From: Sphingobacteriia bacterium RIFOXYC2_FULL_35_18
Lineage (GTDB): Bacteria; Bacteroidota; Bacteroidia; Chitinophagales; Chitinophagaceae
Direction: 5' to 3'
Assembly (NCBI GenBank): GCA_001829005.1
Contig: MIAG01000002.1
Location: forward strand, 62,001 to 126,000
Length of the DNA: 64,000 bases
Positions within the stretch are counted from its first letter, which is position 1. Every line of letters starts with the position of its first letter. Of the stretch, positions 18,996 to 27,714 are shown one piece after another. Under the pieces are notes generated by a model. The model ran no database searches. It saw only the letters and a program-made list of their open reading frames with translations, and was not told the origin of the DNA. Position numbers and translations under genes: made by a program.

Positions 18996-19520
18996 ATGAA
19001 AAAGATCATTTTAACTTTTTTAATTGCAGCAGCGTCTTTAAGCATGTTTTCTTTAAATGCGCAAACTGCACCAAAGCCTAAGCCTAGTCCTGCAGCTGAA
19101 GTTTCTGCAGTATTAACTAACGGTACATCTTTAAGTATTAAATACAGTCAACCTTCGCTAAAAGGAAGGACACCAGGCAAGGATATTGAGCCAATGATGG
19201 GTAAAATTTGGAGAGCTGGAGCTAATGATGCAACGGTATTTGAAACCAGTAAAGACATCAAAGTGAATGGTCAATCATTACCAGCAGGTAAATACGCATT
19301 CTTTACTTTACAGAATGAAAAAGGTACAACCCTTATTTTCAATAAAACTTGGAAACAATGGGGTGCTTTTCAATATAAAGAAGCCGATGATGCTTTAAGA
19401 ATTATGGCTAAACAAACTACTTCATCAGAATCTTCAGAAAAGCTAGTATACAGTATTTCGAATAAAGGATTGGTTGTTTTGAATTGGGGTACAATAAATA
19501 TTGAATTTACAGTTGAATAA
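18996..19520 (+). CDS. DUF2911 secreted protein
   Basis: With the ATG at 18996 the protein has 174 residues and a textbook signal peptide (MKKIILTFLIAAASLSMFSL, cleaved before QTA). An upstream in-frame start at 18957 would spoil the signal peptide. The mature part matches the DUF2911 family: VSAVLTNGTSLSIKYSQPS, GRTPGKDI, GKIWRAGANDATVFETS, and LPAGKYAFFTL. The family is common in Bacteroidota and has no established function; it is presumably periplasmic. The next gene starts six bases later. Confidence 0.85.
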   Translation: MKKIILTFLIAAASLSMFSLNAQTAPKPKPSPAAEVSAVLTNGTSLSIKYSQPSLKGRTPGKDIEPMMGKIWRAGANDATVFETSKDIKVNGQSLPAGKYAFFTLQNEKGTTLIFNKTWKQWGAFQYKEADDALRIMAKQTTSSESSEKLVYSISNKGLVVLNWGTINIEFTVE

Positions 19521-19526
19521 TTTTGA

Positions 19527-20318
19527 ATGGTACAAGCGTATAATTTTCTAGCTAGTTGGCAGTTGTTTCCAGAGAAATGTATTTTTGAGAATGGGGTTGC
19601 GCCTAAGAGCGGCAATTACAAAATTGAAAGTATTGATAATGGACAAGCCTTAACTATTAGTATTAATTGGGTGAGTTTAGATAACGAAGCATTTTATACG
19701 CAGTATCGTATTGTTCCAAATGACGAGTTGATTGCTTTAGCCGATAATGAAATTGCCAATCAAGTTCAAGCAAGTATTACGAATGCTTCCACATTGATTG
19801 CTGTTTTCTTTAAAGATAATTTACAAGTACTCCGTGTTGTGCATGAAATCATGCCCAATGGTTACATGAAGATTACTCAAGAAGGATATGAAACAAATGG
19901 CAAGGAGTTTAAGAATGTGGAAGTATACCATAAACAGTTGAGTGTACTCCCCTATTCAGCATCTGTTGCAGGAGTGGCAATTAGACCAACCAAAGAAGGT
20001 GTAATTAAACACAAGGCTTTGAGTGCAATGGAAGACCAAACGAATATGCAGTTAGATCAAATAAAGCAACAAATTGAGCTTTTGGCTAAACAAGCACAAG
20101 AAATAAGAAAGCGTAAGGAGCTTAGCATGATTATTTACGAAGCTAAATTGAGTTTTAAACCACAAATAGGCCAAGTGTATCATTTGTATGAGAAACGCGA
20201 TAATACCCATTTACTTTCTTTAGTTGCTCCACAAGAATGGGGAACTCATGGACCTTTCAAGCAATTTGTATCCTCTGTAAAATTATTGGCCGATCATACT
20301 TGGGTTGAAGTTTCTTAA
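19527..20318 (+). CDS. DUF2452 protein with N-terminal lipocalin-like domain
   Basis: The 263-residue protein has no signal peptide. The first ~125 residues form alternating beta strands typical of a small barrel (SWQLFPEKCIFENGVAPKSG ... FYTQYRIVPND), similar to lipocalin-like domains. Residues about 130-263 match DUF2452: LPYSASVAGVAIRP, the helical KALSAMEDQTNMQLDQIKQQ region, and YHLYEKRDNTHLLSLVAPQEWG. The function is unknown. It is the last gene of the run starting at 17099 and is followed by a terminator. Confidence 0.7.
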   Translation: MVQAYNFLASWQLFPEKCIFENGVAPKSGNYKIESIDNGQALTISINWVSLDNEAFYTQYRIVPNDELIALADNEIANQVQASITNASTLIAVFFKDNLQVLRVVHEIMPNGYMKITQEGYETNGKEFKNVEVYHKQLSVLPYSASVAGVAIRPTKEGVIKHKALSAMEDQTNMQLDQIKQQIELLAKQAQEIRKRKELSMIIYEAKLSFKPQIGQVYHLYEKRDNTHLLSLVAPQEWGTHGPFKQFVSSVKLLADHTWVEVS

Positions 20319-20335
20319 AACAGAATCATAAAAAT

Positions 20336-20372
20336 AAAAATCCCGGTTAGTTAAAATACTACCGGGATTTTT
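20336..20372. terminator. Bidirectional terminator between DUF2452 gene and icd
   Basis: A 12-bp stem (20336-20347 with 20361-20372) contains TCCCGGT/ACCGGGA and carries A and T runs on the outside. It lies 17 bases beyond each of the two convergent stop codons. Confidence 0.9.
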
Positions 20373-20388
20373 ATTGATTAAAGCAAAC

Positions 20389-21621
20389 TTAGTTAGCTAA
20401 ACGCTTACTTAATTCGCTATCGATTGCATCTAAGAATTCCTCTGTATATAAATAGTGTTCTCCGTGGTTTACTTTATTGCCGTAAATACAAACGGCTAAA
20501 TCCTTAGTCATTTTACCAGACTCAACAACATCTACACATACTTTTTCTAAGGTAGTGCAGAAATTAATTAATTCTTGGTTCTTATCTAATTTACCACGAA
20601 ACTCAAGTCCTTTTGTCCATGCAAAAATAGATGCAATTGGATTGGTTGAAGTTGGATTTCCTTTTTGATGTTCTCTATAGTGACGAGTAACCGTTCCGTG
20701 TGCTGCTTCCGCTTCCATTACCGTACCATCAGGGGTTACCAGCGTAGACGTCATTAATCCCAAAGAACCAAAGCCTTGCGCAACCGTATCACTTTGAACG
20801 TCGCCATCATAGTTTTTACAAGCCCAAACAAAATTTCCATTCCATTTTAAAGCGGAAGCAACCATATCATCAATTAAGCGATGCTCATAAGTAATGCCAG
20901 CATCAGTAAATAATTGTTTGAATTCGGCTTGATATATATCTTCAAAAATGTCTTTGAATCTACCATCGTACTTCTTTAAAATGGTATTTTTAGTAGATAA
21001 GTATAAAGGCCATTTTTTAGACAATGCCTGATTAAAGCAAGCTCTTGCAAAACCCTTAATACTTTCATCGGTATTGTACATTGCTAAAGCAACACCATCT
21101 CCCTTGAAATTGTATACTTCAAATTCTTGAACAGTACCATCTTCTCCTTCAAACTTAACAGTAAGTTTTCCTTTACCTTTTGTTACAAAATCAGTAGCAC
21201 GATATTGATCACCAAAAGCATGTCTGCCAATACAAATAGGTGCAGTCCAGTTAGGTACTAATCTTGGTACATTTGAACAAACAATGGGCTCTCTAAATAC
21301 GGTTCCATCTAGAATATTGCGAATAGTACCATTCGGACTCTTCCACATTTGTTTTAGCTTGAATTCCTTTACTCTTTGTTCGTCTGGGGTGATAGTAGCG
21401 CATTTAATACCTACACCATACTGCTTAATGGCATGTGCGGCATCAATGGTAACCTGGTCGTCTGTTTGATCACGGTATTCCATCCCCAAATCATAATATT
21501 TTATATCTAGCTCTAGGTAAGGTAAAATCAACTTGTCTTTAATGAATTTCCAGATAATTCTAGTCATTTCATCACCGTCCAGTTCAACTACTGGATTGGC
21601 AACTTTAATTTTTTGGGCCAT
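20389..21621 (-). CDS. icd: NADP-dependent isocitrate dehydrogenase, eukaryote-like type
   Basis: This TCA-cycle enzyme oxidises isocitrate to 2-oxoglutarate with NADP. The chosen ATG at 21621 gives 410 residues starting [19 protein letters not shown], the usual start; the frame extends upstream to 21693, but that would cover the promoter and the end of mntH. The substrate-binding segment KSPNGTIRN and the block [20 protein letters not shown] are typical of the homodimeric eukaryote-like subfamily rather than the E. coli type. A clear -7 element lies about 30 bases upstream. Confidence 0.95.
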   Translation of the reverse strand: MAQKIKVANPVVELDGDEMTRIIWKFIKDKLILPYLELDIKYYDLGMEYRDQTDDQVTIDAAHAIKQYGVGIKCATITPDEQRVKEFKLKQMWKSPNGTIRNILDGTVFREPIVCSNVPRLVPNWTAPICIGRHAFGDQYRATDFVTKGKGKLTVKFEGEDGTVQEFEVYNFKGDGVALAMYNTDESIKGFARACFNQALSKKWPLYLSTKNTILKKYDGRFKDIFEDIYQAEFKQLFTDAGITYEHRLIDDMVASALKWNGNFVWACKNYDGDVQSDTVAQGFGSLGLMTSTLVTPDGTVMEAEAAHGTVTRHYREHQKGNPTSTNPIASIFAWTKGLEFRGKLDKNQELINFCTTLEKVCVDVVESGKMTKDLAVCIYGNKVNHGEHYLYTEEFLDAIDSELSKRLAN

Positions 21622-21650
21622 AGTTTGTTTTATTTTGTTGAATATAGGGT

Positions 21651-21659
21651 GCAAATATA
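21651..21659 (-). promoter_or_regulatory. -7 element TATATTTGC of the icd promoter
   Basis: The minus-strand sequence TATATTTGC fits TAnnTTTG exactly and lies 29 bases before the icd start codon, just outside the end of the upstream mntH gene. The -33 element is not obvious. Confidence 0.6.
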
Positions 21660-21664
21660 TTACA

Positions 21665-23566
21665 TTATTGGGGAATGACCTTTTCAGAAACATTTACGAT
21701 TAGCACTGGGATGGTTAATTGATGTCTAACGTCTTCAATGGTTTCACCAAAAACATAATCTTTTAAGCCACTATGCCTATGCGCTCCCATGATCAACATT
21801 TCTGCTTTCGATTCGGTTACTAATCGTACAATTTCTTTAACACGATGGGTATATCCCAACATTGCATTTGCCTTATATCCTTTTTGCACTAATTGACTTA
21901 CATAACTGTTTAACCGCTCTGTATCTTTCCTTGTTTCTGCATCATCACTTGAGTAATTTGAATACCTGGCCGAAACACTTTCAACAATATGAATCAATTG
22001 ATATTCTACTTCTGTACTGCCCTGTGCTAAAGCATGTGCAATTAACTTTTCGTCTGCTTTAGTAAAATCTAGTGCAACTGCAATTTTTTGTACTTTATTA
22101 ATGGCCAAATTTTCTAATAAGATTGCCTCTCCGTAAAGCATATCTGTAGATTGTTTCTTTTTCTTATTTAAAATAGGGTAAAATGTCATTGTTACAAACA
22201 ACCATAAAAATATAAGAATGACTACAACTATGGCCGCTTTGGCAATCCAGCTGATATCAGTTTCAAATAATGCCAAAGTTTCATCTGCAACTAAATTCAC
22301 ATTTAAGAAAACAAGTATGATAGCTACAAGCCAAGATAAAACCTTGGTTTTGGTACCAATGGCAAAATCTCCCATGGTAGCTTTATCACTTACAAAATGA
22401 ATTAAAGGAATTACTGCAAAACCCAATTGGAGGCTCAATATAACCTGACTAAAAATCAATAAATCATCCACTTTGTCATCACCATAAATAACAATAACAA
22501 ATACTGCTGGAACAATTGCAATTAAACGGGTTAGCAATCTTCTTAACCATGGATTTATTCTGAGGTGCAAGTAACCCTCCATAACAATTTGACCAGCCAT
22601 TGTTCCTGTTATCGTTGAACTTTGCCCCGCAGCAATTAGTGCAACAGAAAATAGAATGGGAGCCAAAGCTGAGCCTAATAGGGGTTCTAGCAAATGATGT
22701 GCGTCTTGAATTTTAGCTACATCTGTATTTCCTGTTTTATAAAATACGGTAGCAGCTAAAACCAATATGGCAGTGTTCACTAAAAATGCCGCATTTAATG
22801 CAACCGTGCTATCAATTAAATTATATTTAATAGCCGTTTTGATTCCTTTTTTATCTGGGTTAATTTTCCTTGTTTGAACCAATGCAGAATGTAAATACAA
22901 ATTATGCGGCATTACCGTTGCGCCAATTATGCCTACTGCAATATACAAAGCACCATTGTCTAAGAAACCAGGGACTAACCCTCCTACTACTTCTCCCATT
23001 GCAGGTTGTGCTATAAGAATTTGTACTAAAAAAGACATGCCAATAATGGCTACCAATGCAATAATAAATGCTTCTAATTTTCTTATACCCCAACGTTGTA
23101 AAAAAAGGAATAAAAAAGTGTCTAAAACGGTAATAACTGTACCCCAGAGTATGGGTAATCCTGTTAATAAATGAATACCTATTGCCATACCTAACACTTC
23201 TGCTAAGTCACATGCAGCAATGGCTAATTCTGCCAAAATATATAAACAAAAATTAACTAATGGTGGATAGGTTTCTCTATTAGCTTGTGCTAAATCTCTT
23301 CTTCTTACAATACCCAAACGAGCACTTAAACTTTGCAAAAGTAAAGCCATTAAATTACTCATTAGTAATACCCATATCAATTGGTAGCCAAACTTTGCAC
23401 CACCTTGTAAATCTGTAGCCCAGTTGCCTGGATCCATATACCCTACGCTTACTAAATAAGCAGGGCCAATATAAGCCAGTATTCTTCTCCAGCCTTTTCT
23501 GGGCAAGGTTGTATCTACGGTTTCATGAACTTCACTTAGAGACTGTTCTACATTACTAACTCGCAT
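21665..23566 (-). CDS. mntH: Nramp divalent-metal transporter fused to a universal stress domain
   Basis: Nramp proteins import Mn2+ (and often Fe2+) with protons. The 633-residue protein has the metal-site motif DPGN (45-48) in the first membrane helix, and MPH (219-221) in the sixth. About 11 membrane segments occupy residues 30-460. A C-terminal cytoplasmic UspA-like domain (about 485-628) is recognisable from [19 protein letters not shown] and [18 protein letters not shown]. The usual MntH is about 420 residues, so the stress domain is a true fusion. It overlaps the end of mntR by 11 bases, which makes manganese the likely substrate. Confidence 0.9.
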   Translation of the reverse strand: MRVSNVEQSLSEVHETVDTTLPRKGWRRILAYIGPAYLVSVGYMDPGNWATDLQGGAKFGYQLIWVLLMSNLMALLLQSLSARLGIVRRRDLAQANRETYPPLVNFCLYILAELAIAACDLAEVLGMAIGIHLLTGLPILWGTVITVLDTFLFLFLQRWGIRKLEAFIIALVAIIGMSFLVQILIAQPAMGEVVGGLVPGFLDNGALYIAVGIIGATVMPHNLYLHSALVQTRKINPDKKGIKTAIKYNLIDSTVALNAAFLVNTAILVLAATVFYKTGNTDVAKIQDAHHLLEPLLGSALAPILFSVALIAAGQSSTITGTMAGQIVMEGYLHLRINPWLRRLLTRLIAIVPAVFVIVIYGDDKVDDLLIFSQVILSLQLGFAVIPLIHFVSDKATMGDFAIGTKTKVLSWLVAIILVFLNVNLVADETLALFETDISWIAKAAIVVVILIFLWLFVTMTFYPILNKKKKQSTDMLYGEAILLENLAINKVQKIAVALDFTKADEKLIAHALAQGSTEVEYQLIHIVESVSARYSNYSSDDAETRKDTERLNSYVSQLVQKGYKANAMLGYTHRVKEIVRLVTESKAEMLIMGAHRHSGLKDYVFGETIEDVRHQLTIPVLIVNVSEKVIPQ

Positions 23567-24227
23567 AGTTCATTTTTTTAACGTATAAATGCTGTGCCAG
23601 TTTAGCACTGATATTAACTAATAGTTTGTTGTTGATTTTAACTTCAATTGATTCATCAAATGCAAAATATTGCTCTACAGAAATTTTTGAGCCTATTTCA
23701 ATATGCTTGTGACTAAGCAACGACAACATGTCTGAAGACTGACTGCCTACAGAGCATATTTCACCCACAACGTGTAAAGGAAATTTGGTCAAATTAATTT
23801 GAGACAATATCGGCATTTTACCAGCTGAATCAGGTATAGGATCACCATGTGGATCAAATTGCGGATTACCTAAAAAATCATCTAAATGATCAATTAATTG
23901 ATTGCTTTGAATATGTTCTAGTTGTTCTGCCACTTCATGTACTTCATCCCATTTAAAATGAAGGATATTTACTAAAAAAGTTTCCCAAAGTCTATGTTTT
24001 CTAATGATACCAAGCGCTGTTTTTTTGCCTTCATTATTTAATTTAAATCCCTTGTATTTTTCGTAGACCAATAACTTTTTTAGCTTTAGTTTTTTAAGCA
24101 TATCGGTAACTGAAGCAGCAGAAGTTTCTAATGCAGTTGCAACTGAATTGGTGCTAACCATTCCTTCATTTAATTGTAATTGAAAAATGGTTTTAATATA
24201 ATTTTCTTCTGCTGCTGTAAAAGGCAT
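23556..24227 (-). CDS. mntR: DtxR/MntR-family metal-dependent repressor
   Basis: The 223-residue regulator begins with a winged helix (residues 1-60: FTAAEENYIKTIFQLQ, SVATALETSAASVTDMLKKL), then the metal-binding dimerisation domain (about 65-140: HRLWETFLV, HEVAEQLEHIQSNQLIDHLDD), and a C-terminal FeoA/SH3-like domain (about 150-220). In this family the metal-bound dimer represses uptake genes. The gene is translationally linked to mntH, and a 22-bp palindrome covers its own promoter. Manganese rather than iron is inferred from the partner gene. Confidence 0.9.
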   Translation of the reverse strand: MPFTAAEENYIKTIFQLQLNEGMVSTNSVATALETSAASVTDMLKKLKLKKLLVYEKYKGFKLNNEGKKTALGIIRKHRLWETFLVNILHFKWDEVHEVAEQLEHIQSNQLIDHLDDFLGNPQFDPHGDPIPDSAGKMPILSQINLTKFPLHVVGEICSVGSQSSDMLSLLSHKHIEIGSKISVEQYFAFDESIEVKINNKLLVNISAKLAQHLYVKKMNYAS

Positions 24228-24237
24228 GTTTAAAAAT

Positions 24238-24259
24238 ATTTTTAGACAAATCTAAAAAT
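24238..24259 (-). promoter_or_regulatory. Candidate MntR operator over the mntRH -7 element
   Basis: The arms ATTTTTAGA and TCTAAAAAT are perfect inverted repeats around CAAA. Read on the minus strand, the same bases contain TAGATTTG (24247-24254), a perfect -7 element. A TTTG -33 element lies exactly 20 bases upstream (24275-24278). The mntR start codon is 11 bases downstream. A bound repressor would block the polymerase. Confidence 0.75.
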
Positions 24260-24330
24260 TTAAATCATCAATTACAAACATTTATAAACTCAACCTTCAA
24301 AAGCCTTATTTTTATGAAAATATGCATACA

Positions 24331-25296
24331 ATGAAATTTGCTAACCAATTAGTAATCATATTGTTGTCTTTGTTTATTGGGGTTGGCTGTAAGTCAGATC
24401 CAATTGATTTATCTGGTAAAACAACGGTAAAAGAGAAGGATTTTTTGGCTGCATTTAAACCCATGAGCCTCCCATTTAGCGTGGCAGATACCAATATTGA
24501 TGCTAAGGCAGATACATTAGTAATTGGCAAAGAGGTCTTCTTGCAGTTTTATCCTGATAGTGCTTTTAGCAATATAATGGGTAAAACGAAAATTTATACC
24601 ATACATCCAATTGGGTTGATTGATAAAGAAAAAGAAAAATATTTATTATTCATTATCAAGGAAAACAAAAAGAGAAAAAGATTGGTGGTATTGGTTGCCA
24701 ATGAAAAAAATCAATTTCTTGCCAGCAAAGAATTATTAAACAATTTTGAAGGAACTGAATATCATCGTTCCTTATCTATCAATAAAGAGCCTACATTCTT
24801 GATTAGTAGAGAAAAAATGGGGAAAGCAAATGATATATTGTTCACGCGTGCTGGATGGGTGTACAATGATGCTGGATTTTTTATGGTAGTAATCAATGAT
24901 TCTAACGAAGACCCAACCAAAACAGCTGTAATTAATCCATTGGATACTTTGCCAAAATTAAATAAATACAGCGGAGACTATATTAAAGACAAAAACAATT
25001 ATGTTTCTATAAGAGATGGTAAAGACCAAAACACTTATTTATTTTTCATTTTATTTGAAAAAAGTAATGGAGCATGTAAAGGAGAATTAAAAGGAGAATT
25101 TAAATTGATTAAACCAGCTGAGGGATTGTATTCCAAAAATGGAGATCCCTGTTTAATTGATTTTACATTTAATTCAAATCAATTAAAAATAAAGGAACAA
25201 GGTTCTTGTGGTAATCATAGAGGCATCAAATGTTTCTTTGATGATCGGTATACCAAAAAACGAGAACCTAGAAAAAAGAAAGTAAATAAACGTTAG
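24331..25296 (+). CDS. Unrecognised lipoprotein
   Basis: The protein has about 321 residues from the ATG at 24331 (another ATG lies at 24322). An N-terminal hydrophobic segment leads to a lipobox-like IGVGC followed by KSD, so it is probably a lipoprotein. The mature part mixes beta strands and contains four later cysteines (ACKGE, DPCLIDF, SCGNHRGIKC). The last 15 residues are very basic. I recognise no domain. It stands alone between the divergent mntR gene and the phosphorylase homologue. Confidence 0.65.
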   Translation: MKFANQLVIILLSLFIGVGCKSDPIDLSGKTTVKEKDFLAAFKPMSLPFSVADTNIDAKADTLVIGKEVFLQFYPDSAFSNIMGKTKIYTIHPIGLIDKEKEKYLLFIIKENKKRKRLVVLVANEKNQFLASKELLNNFEGTEYHRSLSINKEPTFLISREKMGKANDILFTRAGWVYNDAGFFMVVINDSNEDPTKTAVINPLDTLPKLNKYSGDYIKDKNNYVSIRDGKDQNTYLFFILFEKSNGACKGELKGEFKLIKPAEGLYSKNGDPCLIDFTFNSNQLKIKEQGSCGNHRGIKCFFDDRYTKKREPRKKKVNKR

Positions 25297-25367
25297 TTAG
25301 TGTATAATTTACATTATCATATTTTAGGCTTATATTGCCATACCAATTATTAACCAAACAAGTAAAA

Positions 25368-27020
25368 ATGAATTTTAGAAGTTACCAAGTTCCCTATCAA
25401 ATTAATGAGCAATACGCTAAAAAAGCTGCGTATTTCTCTATGGAATTCGCCATACATCAACCATTAAAAATATACAGCGGAGGTCTAGGATACCTTGCAG
25501 GCTCTCATTTACGTAGCGCTTATGAACTCCGTCAAAACATGATTGGAGTAGGTATCTTATGGAAATACGGATACTATGATCAAGCTAGAAACCAAGATCA
25601 AACATTGCAAGTAACTTTCATGGAAAAGATGTACAGTTTCCTAGAAGATACTGGCATTAAATTTCAAATTTTAATTCACGAACATCCTGTTTGGGTAAAA
25701 GCTTACTATTTAAATCCTGAAACATTTAATAGTGCTCCCCTATTTTTGTTGAGTACTGATTTGCCAGAGAACGACTATGTGTCACAAACAATCACCCATC
25801 GTTTATACGATGCAAATGTTGCAACTAAAGTAGCGCAGTTCATTTTATTGGGTGTGGGTGGAGCAAAGCTGATAGATGAATTAGGCTTTAATCCAGACGT
25901 TTATCACTTAAACGAAGCGCACGGAATTTCTTCTGCATTTTATTTATTGAATAAATTCAAGAGTGTACAAAAAGTAAAAGAACATTTAGTATTTACTACA
26001 CATACTCCAGAAGAAGCAGGTAATGAAAAACATGATATTTATTTGTGTCATAAAATGAGTTATTTCTGTGGATTAAGTATTGATGAAGTGCGAAAACTGA
26101 CTGGTATAACCGACGATCAGTTTAACCACTCTTTAGCAGCACTTAGGTTCGCAAGAAAGGCCAATGGTGTTTCTGCCTTACATGGTGAAGTGAGTAGAGA
26201 AATGTGGAAGAACTACGAGGGTATCTGTCCCATTACATCTATTACCAATGCACAGAACTGGCGTTATTGGGCAGATAAACAAATGTATCGTGCCATGGAA
26301 GAAGGCAATGATGAAGTTTACGATGATCGTAAGAAATTCTTGAAAAAGCGTGCTTTTGAAATTGTTGCCGATCAAACAGGAAAAGTATTTGATCCCAATG
26401 TGTTAACCATTGTATGGGCAAGACGTTTTGCGGGCTACAAGCGTGCGGATATGCTTACCTATGATATGGAGCGTTTTGAGAAAATGTTGAGTAATGCCAA
26501 GCACCCTGTTCAAATCATCTGGGCAGGAAAGCCTTATCCAGTGGATTATCCAGCTATTTCCCAATTCAATAACTTGGTGCATTTAAGTAAGAATTATAAG
26601 AATGTGGCTGTAGTGATAGGCTACGAATTAGCTTTAAGTAAGCGTTTAAAACAGGCTTCTGATATTTGGTTAAATAATCCACGTGTGCCAAGAGAAGCAT
26701 CTGGTACCAGTGGAATGACCGCAGCTATGAATGGAGCAGTTAACTTTTCTACAGACGATGGTTGGATACCAGAATTCGTGAATCATGGCAACAATGGTTT
26801 CGTGGTTCCTAAAGCAGATTATGCCAATATGACTACTCATGATCAAGATGAATATGATTTAAACAAAGCATATGAAATCTTAGAACAGCAAATTATCCCA
26901 TTGTATTACGAAGACCATGATACTTGGAGACAAATCATGAAAAACGGAATGCGCGATGTTAGATTCCAATTTGATAGTAATAGAATGGCCCATGAGTACT
27001 ATGAAATCATGTACAAATAA
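25368..27020 (+). CDS. Alpha-glucan phosphorylase homologue (GT35-like) lacking the PLP lysine
   Basis: The sequence follows the alpha-glucan phosphorylase family throughout: KIYSGGLGYLAGSHL, HLNEAHGISSAFYLL, TTHTPEEAGNEKHD, ALHGEVSREMW, VWARRFAGYKRADML, IIWAGKPYP, and ASGTSGMTAAMNG. True phosphorylases have lysine where this protein has Thr451 (GTSGM-T-AAMNG), and that lysine holds the pyridoxal phosphate cofactor. It may therefore not be a PLP-dependent phosphorylase. The ATG at 25368 gives 550 residues; an upstream TTG at 25335 is less likely. A terminator follows. The name 'glycogen phosphorylase' should be used with caution. Confidence 0.8.
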   Translation: MNFRSYQVPYQINEQYAKKAAYFSMEFAIHQPLKIYSGGLGYLAGSHLRSAYELRQNMIGVGILWKYGYYDQARNQDQTLQVTFMEKMYSFLEDTGIKFQILIHEHPVWVKAYYLNPETFNSAPLFLLSTDLPENDYVSQTITHRLYDANVATKVAQFILLGVGGAKLIDELGFNPDVYHLNEAHGISSAFYLLNKFKSVQKVKEHLVFTTHTPEEAGNEKHDIYLCHKMSYFCGLSIDEVRKLTGITDDQFNHSLAALRFARKANGVSALHGEVSREMWKNYEGICPITSITNAQNWRYWADKQMYRAMEEGNDEVYDDRKKFLKKRAFEIVADQTGKVFDPNVLTIVWARRFAGYKRADMLTYDMERFEKMLSNAKHPVQIIWAGKPYPVDYPAISQFNNLVHLSKNYKNVAVVIGYELALSKRLKQASDIWLNNPRVPREASGTSGMTAAMNGAVNFSTDDGWIPEFVNHGNNGFVVPKADYANMTTHDQDEYDLNKAYEILEQQIIPLYYEDHDTWRQIMKNGMRDVRFQFDSNRMAHEYYEIMYK

Positions 27021-27041
27021 GCGAAAATGAATAAAACTGAA

Positions 27042-27072
27042 ATACCCTCCCCAACAAGGAGGGTATTTTTTT
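27042..27072 (+). terminator. Terminator after the phosphorylase homologue
   Basis: A 9-bp stem (ATACCCTCC with GGAGGGTAT) and 7-nt loop are followed by seven T. It lies 21 bases beyond the stop codon. Confidence 0.92.
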
Positions 27073-27085
27073 AACCTTTCCTGCT

Positions 27086-27094
27086 TAGTTTTGT
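27086..27094 (+). promoter_or_regulatory. -7 element TAGTTTTGT before the ubiX-type gene
   Basis: The sequence fits TAnnTTTG and lies only nine bases before the ATG at 27104, so the leader would be very short. Confidence 0.5.
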
Positions 27095-27103
27095 TAGTAC
27101 AAT

Positions 27104-27664
27104 ATGAAGAATAAGCTCATCATAGCAATTACTGGTGCCAGTGGTTCCATTTATGCAAAAGGTATTTTGGATAAATTGGTGCAATATCCAGATCAATACG
27201 AAGCAGTAGGTATTGTGATGAGCAAGAATGCTAAAGATGTTTGGGAAACTGAGTTGGGCAATCAATCGTATACCAATTATCCTTTTTCTTTCTATGAAAA
27301 GCAAGATTTTTATGCCCCATTTGCATCTGGATCAGCCCAATACAATACAATGATAGTAGTTCCTTGTAGTATGGGAACAATGGGAAGAATCGCAGCTGGA
27401 ATAAGCGATGATTTACTTACCAGAGCAGCTGATGTAATCTTAAAAGAAAGAAGAAAATTGATACTAGTTGCAAGAGAAACACCGTACAATCTAATTCATA
27501 TTAAGAATATGGAAACCATCACTTTGGCTGGTGGAATTATATGCCCCGCAACCCCTTCTTTTTATAGCAAGCCAAGCACCATAGAGGAAGTAGCGGCAAC
27601 CGTAGTAGATAGAGTTTTAGATTTAGCAGGAATTGATGTGAAAAGTTATAGATGGGGTAAATAA
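27104..27664 (+). CDS. ubiX: UbiX-family flavin prenyltransferase
   Basis: UbiX attaches a dimethylallyl group to FMN to make the prenylated cofactor of UbiD decarboxylases. The 186-residue length and motifs fit: IAITGASGSIYAKGIL at the N terminus (FMN phosphate loop), VVPCSMGTMGRIAAGISDDLLTRAADV, LILVARETPYNLIHIKNM, and the C-terminal PATPSFYSKPSTIEEV. The organism group makes menaquinone, so the client UbiD-like enzyme may act there. It is a single gene between two terminators. Confidence 0.93.
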   Translation: MKNKLIIAITGASGSIYAKGILDKLVQYPDQYEAVGIVMSKNAKDVWETELGNQSYTNYPFSFYEKQDFYAPFASGSAQYNTMIVVPCSMGTMGRIAAGISDDLLTRAADVILKERRKLILVARETPYNLIHIKNMETITLAGGIICPATPSFYSKPSTIEEVAATVVDRVLDLAGIDVKSYRWGK

Positions 27665-27692
27665 AAAATCCCGATAACAGTTGCTATCGGGA
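27661..27692 (-). terminator. Terminator of clpC
   Basis: An 8-bp stem TCCCGATA/TATCGGGA (27669-27676 with 27685-27692) has six A on its left, which read as a U-run on the minus strand. It lies 22 bases beyond the clpC stop. On the plus strand the T-run is absent, so it serves clpC better than ubiX. Confidence 0.82.
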
Positions 27693-27714
27693 CTTGTATA
27701 TGTTGAGTGTACAA

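Noticed and set aside
21622-21693. Longer N terminus of icd
   Set aside because: It covers the -7 promoter element and the end of mntH, and the protein family starts at the chosen Met.
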